Positions 53,400 through 62,982 of a DNA stretch of 64,000 bases are shown in pieces; the stretch's first letter is position 1, and each line of letters opens with the position of its first letter. Position numbers and translations under genes: made by a program. The DNA is from BOG-224 sp963783505. Lineage in GTDB: Bacteria > Acidobacteriota > Terriglobia > Bryobacterales > Bryobacteraceae. Location of the stretch: the NCBI GenBank assembly GCA_963783505.1, contig CAWAOP010000041.1, positions 310,001 to 374,000 on the forward strand, read 5' to 3'. Under the pieces are notes generated by a model that was given only the letters and a program-made list of their open reading frames with translations, did no database searches and was not told the DNA's origin.

Positions 53400-54662
53400 A
53401 TGTTAGCTACCGCTATCGCTGAAAAGAACGCTTATGAGGTCGCGCTTGAGAATTTCGACCTGGCGGCGGATGCGCTGGAACTCGAGCCAAGCTTGCGAGC
53501 CATGATCAAACGCCCGGAACGCGTCTTATCGGTCGGCGTTCCGGTGCGAATGGATACCGGACAGGTCGTCCGGTTTGAAGGGTTCCGGGTACAGCACAAT
53601 ACGGCCCGCGGACCCGCCAAGGGCGGCATCCGCTATCACCCCAACGTCACCGTCGACGAAGTGAAAGCGCTCGCCACCTGGATGACCTGGAAGTGCGCCG
53701 TGGTCAACATTCCCTTCGGCGGGGGAAAGGGCGGCGTCACCTGCGATCCCAAGAGCATGTCCAATCGGGAACTGGAGCATCTGACCCGGCGCTACGCCAG
53801 CGCCATTCTGCCGCTCATCGGGCCGGAAAAGGACATTCCGGCTCCGGATGTCTACACTACTCCGCAAATCATGGCGTGGATTATGGACACCTACAGCATG
53901 CACCAGGGCTATCCGGTACATAGCGTGGTGACCGGCAAGCCGATCGCGCTGGGCGGATCGCTGGGACGCAATGAGGCCACCGGGCGCGGCTGCTATTACA
54001 CCATCCAGAGCGCCTGCGAGCACCTGAAGATTCCCGTGAAGGGCGCGCGCGTGGTGGTGCAGGGATTCGGAAACGCCGGGTCGATCGCCGCCCACCTGCT
54101 GGATAGCGCGCAAGCCGTGGTGATCGCCGCGAGCGACTCGCGGGGCGCGATTTACAACAGGCATGGCCTGGACATCCCCAAGCTCATCATGCATAAGGAA
54201 CGTACCGGTTGCCTGAAGGGCTTCCCAGGGGCCGAGGACATCACGCCCGAGGAACTGCTCGCGGCCGAATGCGAGATTCTCGTCCCGGCCGCTCTCGAAA
54301 ACGCGATCACCGCGGAGAATGCGCACATGGTTCATACGCGGCTGATCGCGGAGGCCGCCAATGGGCCCGTCACACCCGAAGCCGACCGCATCCTGGAAGG
54401 CCGGGGCATCTTCCTCATCCCCGACATTCTCTGCAACGCAGGGGGCGTGACCGTATCCTACTTCGAGTGGGTCCAGGATGAGGCGCACCTGTTCTGGGAC
54501 GAAAACGACGTGAACGCCAAGCTCGAAAAGATTATGACGCGATCGTTCAACGACGTCTCCAAGATCTACACGGATCGCAAGGTCAGCATGAGAATCGCCG
54601 CCAACATGCTGGGAATCGGACGCGTCGCCGAAGCGTGCAGGCTGCGCGGACTGTATCCATGA
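53400..54662 (+). CDS. gdhA: Glutamate dehydrogenase
   Basis: The enzyme interconverts glutamate and 2-oxoglutarate plus ammonia. In 420 residues it shows RVQHNTARGPAKGGIRYHP and KCAVVNIPFGGGKGG with the catalytic lysine, APDVYTTPQIMAWIMDTY, and the dinucleotide fold VVVQGFGNAGSIAA. The C-terminal part has NAGGVTVSYFEWVQD. The ATG at 53400 starts MLATAIAEKNAYEVALENFD; GAGG lies just before. The frame extends upstream without conserved sequence. Coenzyme preference cannot be told. No regulator adjoins. Confidence 0.95.
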   Translation: MLATAIAEKNAYEVALENFDLAADALELEPSLRAMIKRPERVLSVGVPVRMDTGQVVRFEGFRVQHNTARGPAKGGIRYHPNVTVDEVKALATWMTWKCAVVNIPFGGGKGGVTCDPKSMSNRELEHLTRRYASAILPLIGPEKDIPAPDVYTTPQIMAWIMDTYSMHQGYPVHSVVTGKPIALGGSLGRNEATGRGCYYTIQSACEHLKIPVKGARVVVQGFGNAGSIAAHLLDSAQAVVIAASDSRGAIYNRHGLDIPKLIMHKERTGCLKGFPGAEDITPEELLAAECEILVPAALENAITAENAHMVHTRLIAEAANGPVTPEADRILEGRGIFLIPDILCNAGGVTVSYFEWVQDEAHLFWDENDVNAKLEKIMTRSFNDVSKIYTDRKVSMRIAANMLGIGRVAEACRLRGLYP

Positions 54663-55031
54663 TTGTGGAGCGGGTTCCCGACCCGCTCCCGGCCATAACC
54701 TCTTGTCGACGCGCGGTGACCGGAAACGCCGATCGCCTTATTCGTACTTTCGGCTCGTGCGCCCATGAAATCGCGCTGCCGGCAACCGGGCGTCGCAAAT
54801 AGCATTTCCGCGGGGGCGGCGGCTCGCTCGGAGCGAGCGGTATAAGCCTGCATTCCGAAGTTGAATTCGACGGCGTCGGGCCTGTGCGCCAGAGAGTGAA
54901 ACGGTGGAACGGGTTGTAACAGGGCATGCCCTGTCTACGAAGCCTTCCTAAATTCGGGACTCGGTTTCGGCCGCCCCCGCCAGTGCTATCCTGTTCCCAA
55001 ATACCCCTTCGCGCTCGAGAGGATTAGCCGT
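54663..55031. other. Intergenic region with a GTGGAGC hairpin
   Basis: No gene is seen. Just after gdhA, GGAGCGGGT-TCCCG-ACCCGCTCC (54667-54689) is a strong hairpin preceded by GTGGAGC, a possible divergent member of the GTGGGGC palindrome family. It lacks a T-run. The remainder shows no clear structure. Confidence 0.45.
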
Positions 55032-55982
55032 ATGTCAGCTCAAAATGTGATCGCCGTCATTGGAGCCACTGGGGCTCAGGGTGGAGGGCTTGTCCGCGCC
55101 ATCCTGCGCGACGCGGGCTCGAAGTTTCGCGCCCGCGCTATCACCCGCAATCCCGAATCGGATAAGGCCCGCGAACTGGCCCAACTTGGCGCTGAAGTGG
55201 TCTCCGCCAATCTCGATGACGAGGCCAGCCTGCGAGCCGCTTTCTCCGGCGCCTACGGCGCGTACTGCGTGACCAACTACTGGGAGCACTTCTCCCCCGA
55301 AAGGGAATTGGCTCAAGCTCGCGCCCTGGCCGGCGCGGCCCGCTCCGCGGAACTCCGGCACGTCGTCTGGTCGACCCTCGAAGACACGCGAAAATGGGTT
55401 CCGCTCGACGACAGCCGCATGCCCACCCTTCAGGGCAAATACAAAGTTCCGCACTTTGACGCCAAGGGCGAAGCCAACCGTTTCTTCGTCGAGTCCGGCG
55501 TACCCGCAACCCTTCTGCTTACCTCGTTCTACTGGGACAACTTCATCGGCTTCGGCATGGGCCCGCAGAAAGGCCCCGACGGCGCGCTGGGCATTACCTT
55601 CCCGATGGGTGACAAGAAACTCCCCGGCATCGCCGCCTTCGATATCGGCGCTTGCGCTCTCGGCGTCTTCCGCCGCCCTGACGAGTACGCCGGCAAGACG
55701 GTTGGAATCGCGGGCGGCCACCTGACCGGCGCGGAAATGGCCGCGGCGTTCACGCGCGTGTTGGGCCAACCGGTCCGCTACAACGACGTGCCTCCGGATG
55801 TCTACCGCTCCTTCGGCTTCCCCGGCGCCGACGACCTCGGCAACATGTTTCAGTTCAAGCGCGACTTCAACGAGTATTTCTGCGGGGCGCGGAGTCTGGT
55901 GACGTCTCGCTCCCTGAACCCGGACCTACTGACCTTCGAGGCTTGGCTGACCCAGAATAAGTGCCGCATTCCGATGCCGTAG
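55032..55982 (+). CDS. NmrA-family NAD(P)-binding protein
   Basis: A 316-residue Rossmann protein: NVIAVIGATGAQGGGLVRAIL (the G-x-T-G-x2-G nucleotide site), RAITRNPESDKARELAQLGAEVVSANLDDEASLRAAF, and YWEHFSPERELAQARALAGAARSAELRHVVWSTLED. The segment SRMPTLQGKYKVPHFDAKGEANRFF is typical of HSCARG/NmrA-like proteins, which may sense NADPH/NADP or act as weak reductases. It lies alone, convergent with dnaJ. A specific substrate cannot be named. Confidence 0.9.
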   Translation: MSAQNVIAVIGATGAQGGGLVRAILRDAGSKFRARAITRNPESDKARELAQLGAEVVSANLDDEASLRAAFSGAYGAYCVTNYWEHFSPERELAQARALAGAARSAELRHVVWSTLEDTRKWVPLDDSRMPTLQGKYKVPHFDAKGEANRFFVESGVPATLLLTSFYWDNFIGFGMGPQKGPDGALGITFPMGDKKLPGIAAFDIGACALGVFRRPDEYAGKTVGIAGGHLTGAEMAAAFTRVLGQPVRYNDVPPDVYRSFGFPGADDLGNMFQFKRDFNEYFCGARSLVTSRSLNPDLLTFEAWLTQNKCRIPMP

Positions 55983-55990
55983 CCGCGCGG

Positions 55991-57121
55991 CTACATGAAG
56001 TAGTCTTTGACTTTCTCGAAGATCCCTTTTTCGGCGGGGGCGTTGTCGGCGGGCAAAGTCTCGCGTAGTTCTTCGAGAATTCTGCGCTGATCGCGCGTCA
56101 GCTTCTCTGGCACCAGCACTTCGATGTGGATAATCAAATCGCCGCGCAAGCCGCCGTTCAGACTGGGGAAGCCTTTTTGACGCAAGCGGAATTGCGTGCC
56201 GCTCTGCGTGCCTTCCGGCACCTTCAACTTCTGCGGAGTCGAGAGCGTCGGCACTTCCAGTTCGCAGCCCAGAGCCGCCTGCGCGACGTTGATGGGAATG
56301 GCGCAGTGCAGGTCGTCCTCGCGGCGCTCGAAGAACGCGTGCGGCTTCACCTTGAGAACGACATAGAGATCGCCAGTGGGGCCGCCGCCTTCGCCGGGTT
56401 GTCCCTCGCCGGTCAGCCGGAGGCGGGTTCCGGTATCGACTCCCGGAGGGATGTTGATCTTCAGCTTGCGTTGCGCCTGCCGTTTGCCCTGGCCGCGGCA
56501 TCGGGAGCAGGGATTGCGGTTGATGCGGCCCGCGCCCGAGCAGGTATTGCAGGGACGGCGGATCGAAAGGAAACTCTGCTGGAAAAGTAACTCCCCGCGG
56601 CCCTGGCACGTAGGGCACTGGGCCGGCGAAGTGCCCGGCTCGGCGCCGGTTCCATGACAGCGGTCGCAGGCATCCAGGCGGGGAACCTGGATTTCGGCGT
56701 TCAGCCCGGAAGCGGCCTCCTCGAAGGAGATTTCCAAATCGTAGCGGACATCTTCGCCGCGGTGCACGCGGCCACGCCCCCGGCGTCCCGAGCCGCCGAA
56801 CATTTCGCCGAAGCCAAAGAAATCGCCCAGTATGTCGCTGAAATCCGCGAAAACGTCCTGATTGAAACCGGATGGCGCGCTCGATCCCTGTAAACCGGCG
56901 TGCCCGTAGCGGTCGTAGATGGATCGTTTCTGAGCGTCGCTCAGTACGGTATAGGCCTCGGAGGCCTCTTTGAACTTCTCTTCCGCCGAAGGATCGCCGG
57001 GATTACGGTCGGGGTGGTATCGTAGCGCCAGTTTGCGGTATGCGCCCTTGATGTCCTGGTCCGAAGCGTCCCGGCTCACACCGAGAACCTCGTAGTAGTC
57101 GCGCTTGGAAGTGGGATTCAT
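55991..57121 (-). CDS. dnaJ: Chaperone DnaJ
   Basis: DnaJ stimulates DnaK and binds unfolded proteins. The 376-residue protein has the J domain (RDYYEVLGVSRDASDQDIKGAYRKLALRYHPDRNPGD with HPD), a short Gly/Phe-rich linker and four zinc-finger motifs CDRCHGTG, CPTCQGRG, CNTCSGAG and CSRCRGQG, then the beta-rich client domains. It is the last gene of the hrcA-grpE-dnaJ set, four bases after grpE. Confidence 0.97.
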   Translation of the reverse strand: MNPTSKRDYYEVLGVSRDASDQDIKGAYRKLALRYHPDRNPGDPSAEEKFKEASEAYTVLSDAQKRSIYDRYGHAGLQGSSAPSGFNQDVFADFSDILGDFFGFGEMFGGSGRRGRGRVHRGEDVRYDLEISFEEAASGLNAEIQVPRLDACDRCHGTGAEPGTSPAQCPTCQGRGELLFQQSFLSIRRPCNTCSGAGRINRNPCSRCRGQGKRQAQRKLKINIPPGVDTGTRLRLTGEGQPGEGGGPTGDLYVVLKVKPHAFFERREDDLHCAIPINVAQAALGCELEVPTLSTPQKLKVPEGTQSGTQFRLRQKGFPSLNGGLRGDLIIHIEVLVPEKLTRDQRRILEELRETLPADNAPAEKGIFEKVKDYFM

Positions 57122-57125
57122 CGCG

Positions 57126-57680
57126 CTACGGTTTGACGGCGACCTTCACCATGGCCGGCCGGAGCAGTTTGCCCCGGAAGTTGTAGCCGCGTTGAAACTC
57201 GCCGAGAATGGCCTGATCTTCGGCGTCTTCCGTCTCCACGCGCTGTACCGCCTGATGCCGCGAAGGGTCGAAGCGGTGGCCAGCGGTCTCGATGGGCTCG
57301 AGGCCCGTCTTCTTCAACGCTTCCCGAAGGCCTTGGTAGATGAGCTCCACGCCTTTGGCGTATTCGGCGTCCGTAGTCTCATGGCTCAGGGCGCGCTCGA
57401 GATCGTCGAGAGTGGGCAGGAGGGAGCCGACCAATTCCATGGCCGCAAATTGCACGAAATCCGAGCGCTCCCGCTCGGCCCGGCGGCGGGAGTTATCGAA
57501 ATCGGCGTGGAGCCTAAGCAGCCGGTCGGTAAGTTCCGCCTTCTCGGCGGCCAGCCGGTCGCGCTCGCTCGAGACGGCCTGAAGCTCGCCCTCCAGCGTT
57601 TCGGCGGGCAGATCTGCGCTTCCCGTCGTGGCGGAGACGTCTTCGGATGACAGGTTTTGTTCTGTGTTCTGAATATCCAC
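57126..57680 (-). CDS. grpE: Nucleotide exchange factor GrpE
   Basis: GrpE releases ADP from DnaK. The 184-residue protein has a long N-terminal coiled coil (LEGELQAVSSERDRLAAEKAELTDRLLRLHADFDNSRRRAERER) and the C-terminal RQAVQRVETEDAEDQAILGEFQRGYNFRGKLLRPAMVKVA, a nearly canonical GrpE end. It lies between hrcA and dnaJ. dnaK is not in the window. Confidence 0.95.
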   Translation of the reverse strand: MDIQNTEQNLSSEDVSATTGSADLPAETLEGELQAVSSERDRLAAEKAELTDRLLRLHADFDNSRRRAERERSDFVQFAAMELVGSLLPTLDDLERALSHETTDAEYAKGVELIYQGLREALKKTGLEPIETAGHRFDPSRHQAVQRVETEDAEDQAILGEFQRGYNFRGKLLRPAMVKVAVKP

Positions 57681-57773
57681 TGCTATTGATTAGATTAACA
57701 GAGTGATTTCATCGGCCCGGCGGCCGGATGCGGATATCCGGCCGAACCGCTCAGTGAAACTCCCGAGCCCCCT

Positions 57774-58814
57774 TTAGAATTGAGCGTTCTGAAGCGCCCG
57801 CCCGGTTTCAAGAACGGCCGTCATTACCCGGCCGTAGTGCATCCGCATAGGGCCGAGCACGGCCACCTTGGCCGGCATCCCGCTGGCCATGCGAACGGTT
57901 ACTCCGATCAAAGCGAGGTCCCGCATGGCGGGATGGGCTTCGCGCAGGCCCACGCGCACCGCCAGCTCGCCGGGCGGCTGCTCCAGGAAACGGTCGAGCA
58001 GTTCGAGAAGCCGCTCCTTCTCTTCCAGCGCCTGAAGCAGTTCGCGCATTCGCTCGCGCGTCAGTTTCGAATCGATCCCCAGAAGGTTGGAGACGCCTTC
58101 CGTATGCACGTCCGGCGAAACGTCCGCTTCCAACATGCCCTTCTCGCAGAACAACCGCAGCTTGCGCAAGGCGGCCCGATACAGCTCGCGGTCATTCACG
58201 ATGCGGTGGAGGAGTTCCCGCCGCGCATCGCCCAGGCGCCATCCGCTGAAGTTGATGTTGACGTAATTCCGGATCGAGAGGAGTTCCTCGGGCGTGGCGG
58301 GTTCTTCCAGGGTCACCACGCGGTGCCGCACGATGCGATCGCGCGTCACCAGAATCATGAGGACGCGCCGGTCGGCCAGAGGCGCAAGCTCGATCTGATC
58401 GAGCTGTTGCGTCAGCGAAGGGATGGCGGCGGCGATGCCCATGTTATGGGTCAGCTCCATCAGGATGTGGCTGGAGCGTCCCAACTGGGCGTCGAGCGTG
58501 GGCAGGGCGCGGAACTCGTCCCGCAGCCGGTCCGCGTCCTCGGTGGGAATCCGGCTGGCCGTCAGAGATAGCGCAAAATGGCGAAACGCCTTCTCGGTAG
58601 GGACCCGTCCCGCGGAGGTGTGGGGCTGCTCCAGATAGCCAGCCTCAACCAGATCGGCCATGACATTGCGGATGGTGGCTGCGCTCAAGGGCTCGTCAAA
58701 CCGCTTCGAGACGATGCGCGACCCCACCGGCTCCCCCGTCTCGATATACGTTCGGACGATGGAGTTCAACACCTCGAGTTGGCGGGCCTGGTGCGGCGCG
58801 GCGCTCTTGCGCAA
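57774..58814 (-). CDS. hrcA: Heat-inducible transcription repressor HrcA
   Basis: HrcA represses heat-shock operons at CIRCE sites. The 346-residue protein starts RQLEVLNSIVRTYIETGEPVGSRIVSKRFDEPLSAATIRNVMADLVEAGYLEQPHTSAGRVPTEKAFRHF, the winged helix, followed by the GAF-like domain and the GPMRMHYGRVMTAV end. It heads the hrcA-grpE-dnaJ operon. I looked for CIRCE upstream (58815-58900) and did not find it, so control may act elsewhere or through another element. Confidence 0.96.
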   Translation of the reverse strand: MRKSAAPHQARQLEVLNSIVRTYIETGEPVGSRIVSKRFDEPLSAATIRNVMADLVEAGYLEQPHTSAGRVPTEKAFRHFALSLTASRIPTEDADRLRDEFRALPTLDAQLGRSSHILMELTHNMGIAAAIPSLTQQLDQIELAPLADRRVLMILVTRDRIVRHRVVTLEEPATPEELLSIRNYVNINFSGWRLGDARRELLHRIVNDRELYRAALRKLRLFCEKGMLEADVSPDVHTEGVSNLLGIDSKLTRERMRELLQALEEKERLLELLDRFLEQPPGELAVRVGLREAHPAMRDLALIGVTVRMASGMPAKVAVLGPMRMHYGRVMTAVLETGRALQNAQF

Positions 58815-58952
58815 TGAGATAGCCCCCTTGCCATCATTCTAGTGGTCCAGCGCTGGAGGGTCAACATGGCAGTGATATCCGCAGCGTTATTTGCGGGAGG
58901 ATGCCTGCGCAAGTCCTGTTAGAATGTTGCTTCAATTCGACTGGAGGCCCGT

Positions 58953-59339
58953 GTGATCGCTGCGCTCATGCGTTATTACAGTTGTTTGTTTCATGGCGTG
59001 CTCACGCTCTTTCTGCTCTTGGCGTCCGGTTCGGCGCTGATCGCCGGAGCCGGCTCGTTGCGGCTGGACATGCTGCCCTGGAGCGGATCGACTTTGACTT
59101 ACGCGGTCTTTTTCTCGGCCCTGTTCGGATTGGCATCCGTGATTCTGGCGCTCAAGCGCCGGTTCCCCGCGCTGCTCTTCCTGTGGAGCCTGTTCGTAAC
59201 CGCGATGCTGGTCTGGGGATACGTCTTCACACAGTACGGGTTCGCCCCCGGCGAGTGGCTGCTGGCGGTTCTTTTTGTAGCCGGCGCCGCGATCGCCATT
59301 CTCGGCCCGTGGTTCCAGATGCGCGAACGGCGCGCCTGA
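58953..59339 (+). CDS. Small four-helix membrane protein
   Basis: The 128-residue protein has four hydrophobic helices: HGVLTLFLLLASGSALIAG, LTYAVFFSALFGLASVILAL, ALLFLWSLFVTAMLVWGYVF and WLLAVLFVAGAAIAILGPWF, with short charged loops (LKRRFP) and a basic tail (RERRA). GTG 58953 or ATG 58968 may be the start. I recognise no family. It is divergent from hrcA and convergent with vsr. Confidence 0.7.
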   Translation: MIAALMRYYSCLFHGVLTLFLLLASGSALIAGAGSLRLDMLPWSGSTLTYAVFFSALFGLASVILALKRRFPALLFLWSLFVTAMLVWGYVFTQYGFAPGEWLLAVLFVAGAAIAILGPWFQMRERRA

Positions 59340-59384
59340 CGCGCCGCGTTCGGGTTCCACCCAAAATCGCCGGCGTCCTTCGCT

Positions 59385-59864
59385 TCAATGCGCCTTGCGG
59401 GCAACTCTGCCCGGCTTTTTTCGAAGGTTGCCGATAGGGCGCTCGTCCGTGCTTCGGAGACGCCGCTGTTCGACAACCCGTCGTATCCGGGCGATACTCG
59501 AATTCGCCTGAATCTTGCACTCCCGGACTCTCAGAACGCTCCAACCAGCCTGGCGCAGCTTCCGAGCCACTCGCCGGTCCCGGCGCTGGTTGTCGGACAC
59601 CTTCTTGCCCCAGAAGCCCACGTTGCTTTTTGAAGGACGATTACAGGTGGGGCAACCGTGCCAGAAGCACCCATCGACAAACAGCGCGACCTTGAGGCTC
59701 GGCCATGCGAAGTCCGGCTTGCCGATCACCGGCCATTGTCTGCGGTACCCCGATATCCTCTCGCGCCGCAGGACCGCTGACATGGCTTGTTCCGTGGAGC
59801 GGTTTCCCTCGCTCCTTACGGATGCCATGATCCGTGAACGGACCCGCTTGGGAACATGGTCCAC
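59385..59864 (-). CDS. vsr: Very short patch repair endonuclease Vsr
   Basis: Vsr nicks DNA beside T:G mismatches made by deamination of 5-methylcytosine. The 159-residue protein has RSRIMASVRSEGNRSTEQAM, the catalytic GKPDFAW segment, VALFVDGCFWHGCPTC with its zinc-binding Cys/His, and NVGFWGKKVSDNQRRDRRVARKLRQAGWSVLRVRECKI. It comes last in a minus-strand set with a cytosine methyltransferase and an endonuclease-like protein, exactly where repair of their methylation damage is useful. Confidence 0.94.
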   Translation of the reverse strand: MDHVPKRVRSRIMASVRSEGNRSTEQAMSAVLRRERISGYRRQWPVIGKPDFAWPSLKVALFVDGCFWHGCPTCNRPSKSNVGFWGKKVSDNQRRDRRVARKLRQAGWSVLRVRECKIQANSSIARIRRVVEQRRLRSTDERPIGNLRKKPGRVARKAH

Positions 59865-59910
59865 TTTTCCGCGCCTACCCCGAATTATCGCTCCAAGGAG
59901 GGCGGGGCTG

Positions 59911-60668
59911 TCACGCTATGTCTTCCGCGGGGACTAAAAGGTAGTGCCTCTCGTCAACGATGCGGATCTCGCCTTCCTGCAACACAAGCTCGAACATGGC
60001 GATGACTTCGTCGCGCATGAATTGGGCAGAGACGGGCCGGCACTTTAATCCGAGGAATTTCTCTCCGCAGTAGGCGATATCTTGGCTCGTCTGAATCGTC
60101 GCCAACTGGTCCTTACCCCCTTTTGCCTGCACGGGGATAACGAATTGCTGGCCGGTACGGTTGAGGCCGACGTAAACTTCGTCGATCTCGATTTGGCCCA
60201 TTCCCTTGACAGCAGTTCTAAGGTGGCTCTGGAGCGAGTACGCGGTTACACCCAGGAAAATATCTACCAGGCGATTGTACCGGAGCTTCGCAAGCAGAGC
60301 TTGTTCATCGTTTAGGGCGTTTGCCGCGATTATCTCGGGGGTCGAGTCTGGGATTTTGATGACAACAAGGTCCGGGTTCGGTGCGATTCGGTTGCCTGCG
60401 CTCTGAGAGAATCTGTACCTGGCTTTTCCGGCGGGCTCGATGACCATTCCAAGCCTTCTCTTGCGGTGGACCGTATAGCTTCTGGAAGGTCCTTCCGGTA
60501 ACGGAATGTATATATCAGATCGCCTAAATTCTTCGGATTCCTCAAGCCGAGTTTCGCGGCAACCGACACGAGTTCTTGCCGGTCAAATTCGAACTGGGTC
60601 TTATCCTGACCGGAGTGGTTCTTGAAGACGCGGAGAATGATCGCGTCGTAGAGCGGGAGATCAGGCAT
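59911..60668 (-). CDS. PD-(D/E)XK-like endonuclease of the dcm/vsr cluster, one frameshift
   Basis: The first frame (ATG 60668) runs PDLPLYDAIILRVFKNHSGQDKTQFEFDRQELVSVAAKLGL and FRYRKDLPEAIRSTAREGLEW; the second continues VIEPAGKARYRFSQSAGNRIAPNPDLVVIKI to 59911. Restoring one G near 60440 (WVIEPAG) joins them into ~252 residues. The second half contains GQIEIDEVYVG followed by FVIPVQAKGGKD, a fit to the E/D...Q-x-K active site of restriction enzymes. Its start overlaps the methyltransferase stop by eight bases. I infer a type II restriction enzyme for the adjoining methyltransferase; specificity is unknown. The frameshift may be decay or error. Confidence 0.65.
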
Positions 60669-61986
60669 GGACGCTTTCGGGCTCCTTCCGCTGCCTCGGT
60701 GGAATCACATTCGCTGGAACATCGTACCTCGACGCAGCTTCGGACATGTTCAGCGACAGAAGGGAAACGTCCCCCTGCCTCGATGACCGCTTTTCCGGTG
60801 TTTTCGCGGTTAGACGTTCAAAAACCCTTGCGGCCACCGCTTTTGCCAGAAGCGGGGGAACTGAGTTCCCAATCTGCCTGAACCCGTGCCACTTCGTCGC
60901 GTGAAACCGAAACCAATCCGGATAGGAATGGAGCCGCGCCGCCTCGCGGACGGTGATACATCTTGACGAGAACGGATGAATTGGACGAGGTGATGTGAAT
61001 GCGCCTCGATCACTGGCCGTCCCCGCTCGAATTGTGTTGCAAATCCCTTCAGGATCGAGTTTCGGGAATCGACTAATTGGTTCGACCTTTCCTGGCTTCG
61101 TCGCCCGAAAACGCTGTCGCGAAAGTTGGGTATGAACCGTTCGTAGGCTCGAACTCAGGAGTTCCGGCCTTCCCCGGTGACGAGATCCGCTGCGTAGTCC
61201 AGCAGCGTATGCGCTCGGTTCCCGAAAATCCGCCAGCACCCAATCGCGTTCCAGGAGTTCCTCAAAATCGTCCGCCTCTGGAACGTCTCCAAGCGCGTCC
61301 CAGACCGTCGGAGTCTTCTCGCGGATACCGGGCAGCGGCTGGCCGGGCGTATGGGTTTCCTCGGGGTAGTCCGGCAGCGCCATGCCTTGCCGGGCGCCTA
61401 GTAGAAACAGGCGCTGTCTGTCCTGCGGAACGCCGAAGTTCGCGGCGTTCAACACCCTATAGTCCGATCTGACCTTGTAGCGGCGCTCCTTGAACTCCTC
61501 GATGATCTGATCCAGAAACTTCCTGTGCTGCCCTATCGTGAGTCCCTTGACGTTCTCGAAGACGAAGTACTTTGGCCGAAGCTCCGCCACGAGCCTGACG
61601 AAATGGGAAACAAGTTCATTTCTCGGATCGTCAAGGGCGCGCTTGCCTATCATGCTGAAGCCCTGACAAGGCGCTCCGCCAAACACAACATCTATATCGG
61701 AGTCTTCTATTGACGAGCTTGCTCGGATGTAGTCCCCGTCGATGTCGCGGACGCTACGGCAGATGGTGGCGCAGTCTGGGAAGTTAAACTCGTGTGTCGC
61801 AGCGTGAATCGGGTCGTACTCGACGGCGGCGAGAACGTCGAAGCCGGCCTGTTCAAACCCCAAGCTCATCCCGCCAGCGCCGGCAAACAGATCGACCCCA
61901 ATTAGCCCTGCGGGCTGTCGCGTAGTCGCCTTTTTTTCGCCCGGTTCCCGTGGCATTTCGTCTTTGGGGGAGGATACCGTAGCCAT
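60661..61986 (-). CDS. dcm: DNA (cytosine-5-) methyltransferase
   Basis: The 441-residue enzyme shows the C5-methyltransferase motifs: IGVDLFAGAGGMSLGFEQAGF (I), VVFGGAPCQGFSMIGKR with the catalytic Cys (IV), YFVFENVKGL (VI), NFGVPQDRQRLFLLGAR (VIII), a target-recognition region with ICNTIRAG, and CITVREAARLHSYPDWFRF ... FRQIGNSVPPLLA (IX-X). It heads the dcm-endonuclease-vsr set, transcribed on the minus strand. The recognition sequence cannot be told. Confidence 0.95.
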   Translation of the reverse strand: MATVSSPKDEMPREPGEKKATTRQPAGLIGVDLFAGAGGMSLGFEQAGFDVLAAVEYDPIHAATHEFNFPDCATICRSVRDIDGDYIRASSSIEDSDIDVVFGGAPCQGFSMIGKRALDDPRNELVSHFVRLVAELRPKYFVFENVKGLTIGQHRKFLDQIIEEFKERRYKVRSDYRVLNAANFGVPQDRQRLFLLGARQGMALPDYPEETHTPGQPLPGIREKTPTVWDALGDVPEADDFEELLERDWVLADFREPSAYAAGLRSGSRHRGRPELLSSSLRTVHTQLSRQRFRATKPGKVEPISRFPKLDPEGICNTIRAGTASDRGAFTSPRPIHPFSSRCITVREAARLHSYPDWFRFHATKWHGFRQIGNSVPPLLAKAVAARVFERLTAKTPEKRSSRQGDVSLLSLNMSEAASRYDVPANVIPPRQRKEPESVHA

Positions 61987-62189
61987 AATACTCCATCGGC
62001 CGACGCCGGTGAAGACTACACCTGTTCGGCGTGAGATTTGGCCCGAGGCATAGAGATCTCTATCACCGGGGAGGCGGGGCCTCAGGGCGCCGTCTGAAAT
62101 GTACGTAGCGGCGCCGCCGTTCCCCTTTCTGCGAGCGGCGGCGCTCCGCCCTTGCCTCGCGCCGCTCGGTTATCCTGAAATTCGGGACT

Positions 62190-62795
62190 GTGCACAAGGC
62201 TGTCATCTTCGATCTGGGTAAGACGGTCATCAATTTCGACTTCGCTCCCGCGTATCGCGCCCTGGAGGGATTCTGTCCATGTGCCGGCCCGGAAATGACG
62301 CGGCGTATCATGGCGACCGGTCTGGGCGAGCGGTTCGAGGCCGGATTGATCGGCCCGCGAGAGTTCTTCGACCAGCTGGCGGCGACGCTCGATCTTCGCT
62401 TGAGTTACGAAGCTTTTCTTCCCATCTGGAACTCCATCTTCAAGGAAACGCTGATTCCCGAAGAAATGCTGGAGCGCCTGGCGGCTCGTTACCGGCTGGT
62501 CTTGCTCTCCAATACGAACATCCTCCATTTCGAGGCGCCGCTTCGCGAGTATCCTATCCTGCGGCATTTCAAAGACAAGGTTCTCTCCTACGAAGTCCAC
62601 GCCATGAAGCCGAACCCGGCGATTTTCCAGGCTGCGATCGCTTGCGCCGGATGTGCGCCTGGAGAGTGTTTTTACACCGACGACGTTCCAGCCTTCGTGG
62701 AGGCCGCGCGCGGGCTGGGGATGGATGCGGAGGAATTTCGCGGCCTCGAAAAACTCGAGCTCGATCTGCGCTCGCGCGGGATCGAATGGGAATAG
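62190..62795 (+). CDS. HAD-superfamily hydrolase
   Basis: The 201-residue protein has motif I KAVIFDLGKTVINFDF, where the usual D-x-D is D-L-G-K, motif II LVLLSNTNILHFE and motif III MKPNPAIFQ, with the acidic pair FYTDDVPAFVEAARGLGM (IV). It belongs to the HAD-IA group of phosphatases. The second aspartate of motif I being replaced by Gly may lower activity or mark a variant. GTG 62190 is the best start. It is divergent from dcm. Confidence 0.85.
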   Translation: MHKAVIFDLGKTVINFDFAPAYRALEGFCPCAGPEMTRRIMATGLGERFEAGLIGPREFFDQLAATLDLRLSYEAFLPIWNSIFKETLIPEEMLERLAARYRLVLLSNTNILHFEAPLREYPILRHFKDKVLSYEVHAMKPNPAIFQAAIACAGCAPGECFYTDDVPAFVEAARGLGMDAEEFRGLEKLELDLRSRGIEWE

Positions 62796-62982
62796 ACGGG
62801 CGGCCGAGCGCCCATCTGGAAAATGCCCGTCTGCCATTGGCGCTTCGCGCCTCGGCCCGGCTGCCGCGGAGTGATCGATCGGCACCTAAAGGTCGTGCCC
62901 TGTTACAAGGCAGTACCTCCGATTTTCGTCCTTGTTTCTTGCGCTTGCGGATGAAGGCTTCCATCATAATGGGGCCAAAAAA

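Noticed and set aside
58815..58952. Search for a CIRCE operator upstream of hrcA
   Set aside because: No TTAGCACTC-N9-GAGTGCTAA or close variant is visible; only a short CCAGCGCTGG palindrome.
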